Assembly (NCBI GenBank): GCA_030637775.1
Contig: DAOWFY010000057.1
Location: 1 to 6,872, forward strand
Source: a bacterium
GTDB taxonomy: Bacteria > Ratteibacteria > UBA8468
Length of the DNA: 6,872 nt
Direction of reading: 5' to 3'
Below the pieces are notes generated by a model. The model was not told where the DNA came from, searched no databases, and saw only the letters and a list, made by a program, of their open reading frames with translations. The position numbers and the translations under genes are program-made. Of this stretch, positions 6,165-6,872 are shown one piece after another; positions within the stretch are counted from its first letter, which is position 1, and every line of letters begins with the position of its first letter.

Positions 6165-6691
6165 TTCTTTTTGATAATTACCACTTCCTCTTTCGCGTCA
6201 CTTTCTTTCAACTTTACCTCTACCATCTCATTCTTTCTGGCCATCAGCCTCTTGCCAATAAAATCGGGCTGAATCGGTAATTCTCTATTGTCCCGGTCAA
6301 TTAAAACGAGCAATTTAATCACCTCGGGCCGACCGAAATCGATCAGTTCGTCGAGCGCTGCCCTGATTGTCCTTCCGGTATAAAGGACATCATCGACGAG
6401 AAGGACATTCTTTCCCGTGAGGTCGAAGGGGATTTCCGTCCGATGGACAACCGGCTGAGGTCCAATGGCAGAAAGATCATCCCGATAGAGGGTAATATCT
6501 AAGGTCCCAAGGGGGATTTCGTTTTTTGTGATACCTTCTATTCTTTCCGCTACTCTTTTCGCTAAAATGGCTCCTCTCTTTCTGATGCCCACAATTGCTA
6601 AATTCTTCCTTCCCATCTCTTTCAACACCTCTTTTGAGAGGGTGGCAATAATTCTCTCCATCTCTGCCTTTTTCATCACCTCTTTTGCCAT
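6161..6691 (-). CDS. pyrR: Bifunctional pyr operon regulator / uracil phosphoribosyltransferase PyrR
   Basis: PyrR binds pyr mRNA in response to UMP in Bacillus-type systems and also has weak uracil phosphoribosyltransferase activity in the cytosol. Counted from the ATG at 6691 the protein has 176 residues, close to the 181 of B. subtilis PyrR. The sequence shows the N-terminal VGIRKRGAILAKR (residues 34-46), LGTLDITLYRDDLS (61-74), the PRPP-binding loop VLLVDDVLYTGRT (96-108) and the PyrR-type end RPEVIKLLVLIDRDNRELPI (121-140). An open frame extends to a TTG at 6721, but this lies inside the predicted promoter. ATG at 6691 gives the N terminus that best matches known PyrR lengths. ATG at 6676 (AAAGAGG two bases ahead) and ATG at 6661 (AAGG five bases ahead) are alternatives. 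The stop overlaps pyrB by four bases (ATGA), so the two are translationally coupled. I see no PyrR-type anti-antiterminator leader: there is no room between promoter and gene. Confidence 0.9.
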   Translation of the reverse strand: MAKEVMKKAEMERIIATLSKEVLKEMGRKNLAIVGIRKRGAILAKRVAERIEGITKNEIPLGTLDITLYRDDLSAIGPQPVVHRTEIPFDLTGKNVLLVDDVLYTGRTIRAALDELIDFGRPEVIKLLVLIDRDNRELPIQPDFIGKRLMARKNEMVEVKLKESDAKEEVVIIKKK

Positions 6692-6699
6692 CGGGTATA

Positions 6700-6728
6700 A
6701 TCTTACTACATTCTCCCCCAACCGTCAA
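6700..6728 (-). promoter_or_regulatory. Putative sigma-70-type promoter of the pyrR-pyrB-purH operon
   Basis: On the minus strand TTGACG (6728-6723, five of six to TTGACA) is followed by a 17-base spacer and TAAGAT (6705-6700, four of six to TATAAT). The spacing is ideal and this is the only gap before the operon. Transcription would begin about seven bases past the -10 box, near 6692-6691, which coincides with the ATG of pyrR at 6691. That would make the message leaderless or nearly so, or push the real start to an internal ATG. The -35 box lies 14 bases beyond the transposase stop, so it may have been supplied or trimmed by the insertion sequence. This was identified by eye only. Confidence 0.5.
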
Positions 6729-6742
6729 TATTGTGCGCAGGT

Positions 6743-6872
6743 TCAATACATGGGTAAGAATTGAGACACCTTCATTTCGACTCCATTTTCAACATTTAAT
6801 TTATTAGCCTGATGTTTATAATAATACTCCTCTGGGGTTAAATAATCAAGAGAAGCATGTGGCCTAACTTTA
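6743..6872 (-). CDS. Integrase-type (DDE) transposase, C-terminal fragment, runs off the right edge
   Basis: Only the last 42 codons are in the window, read from 6871 to a TGA at 6745-6743. The visible piece begins KVRPHASLDYLTPEEYYYKH. The pattern RPHxSLxYLTPxEY is the hallmark C-terminal end of the rve integrase catalytic domain found in IS3 and IS481-like transposases, lying after the last catalytic glutamate. The tail (VENGVEMKVSQFLPMY) is unremarkable. The DDE residues, any upstream orfA and the far end of the element lie outside the window, so the family and whether the copy is intact cannot be decided. The stop lies only 14 bases before the -35 box of the pyr promoter, so the end of the insertion sequence must be very close to, or within, that promoter region. 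I cannot identify the terminal inverted repeat without the other end. Confidence 0.85.
   Translation of the reverse strand, partial: KVRPHASLDYLTPEEYYYKHQANKLNVENGVEMKVSQFLPMY

Noticed and set aside
5521-6174. A 217-codon open frame on the plus strand opposite pyrB, with a second one at 5661-6122
   Set aside because: Both are antisense shadows of pyrB, which carries every catalytic motif on the minus strand. Their translations show no recognisable domain.
6692-6721. TTG start for pyrR at 6721
   Set aside because: The codons overlap the predicted -10 box and spacer, no ribosome binding site precedes the TTG, and the protein would be longer than usual at its N terminus.
1-6872. CRISPR array, rRNA, riboswitch or strong intrinsic terminator
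   Set aside because: No regularly spaced repeats, rRNA stretches or GC hairpins followed by a T run were seen on either strand. Intergenic gaps are too short to hold a riboswitch.

Overview
The window reads as an accessory-bearing stretch of a chromosome from a Gram-negative-type (diderm) bacterium. Every gene is on the minus strand, packed head to tail, so transcription runs from the right edge to the left. GC content looks moderate to low. A heptose-7-phosphate kinase gene implies LPS-type heptose. The two-gene form of glycyl-tRNA synthetase, a PilZ protein and a CCTGCCTGCC/GGCAGGCAGG-type palindrome written into a coding sequence all suit an uncultured candidate-phylum lineage such as Omnitrophota or a relative. 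That placement is a recollection-based guess, not a demonstration.

In transcription order: the 3' end of an integrase-type transposase (6743-6872) enters from the right edge. A good sigma-70-like promoter follows (6700-6728), then pyrR (UMP-responsive regulator), pyrB (aspartate carbamoyltransferase) and purH (last two steps to IMP), joined by short overlaps. Between purH and glyQ sits a block holding hicB and hicA (toxin-antitoxin) and a xylose-isomerase-like TIM-barrel gene. Then come glyQ (glycyl-tRNA synthetase alpha chain), a PilZ gene that starts one base after the glyQ stop, a tRNA-Leu(GAG) four bases after the PilZ stop, and the start of a D-glycero-beta-D-manno-heptose-7-phosphate kinase gene running off the left edge. 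There is no gene-free stretch above 300 bases.

The most informative signal is a 27-base direct repeat (26 of 27 identical, 21 in an unbroken run). One copy is the first codons of the real glyQ and the other lies directly after purH. The second copy is a decapitated glyQ start, opening with ATG that overlaps the purH stop as TAATG. The simplest reading is that purH and glyQ were once directly adjacent, and that a roughly 1.33-kb unit carrying hicB, hicA and the TIM-barrel gene was inserted at the glyQ start, duplicating it. The TIM-barrel gene now takes its last codons and stop from glyQ sequence.

The other points of note are a repeat palindrome that adds about six or seven residues in frame to the heptose kinase, a tRNA gene embedded inside a protein operon, a transposase end lying against the pyr promoter, glyQ without glyS beside it, and pyrRB followed by purH instead of pyrC.
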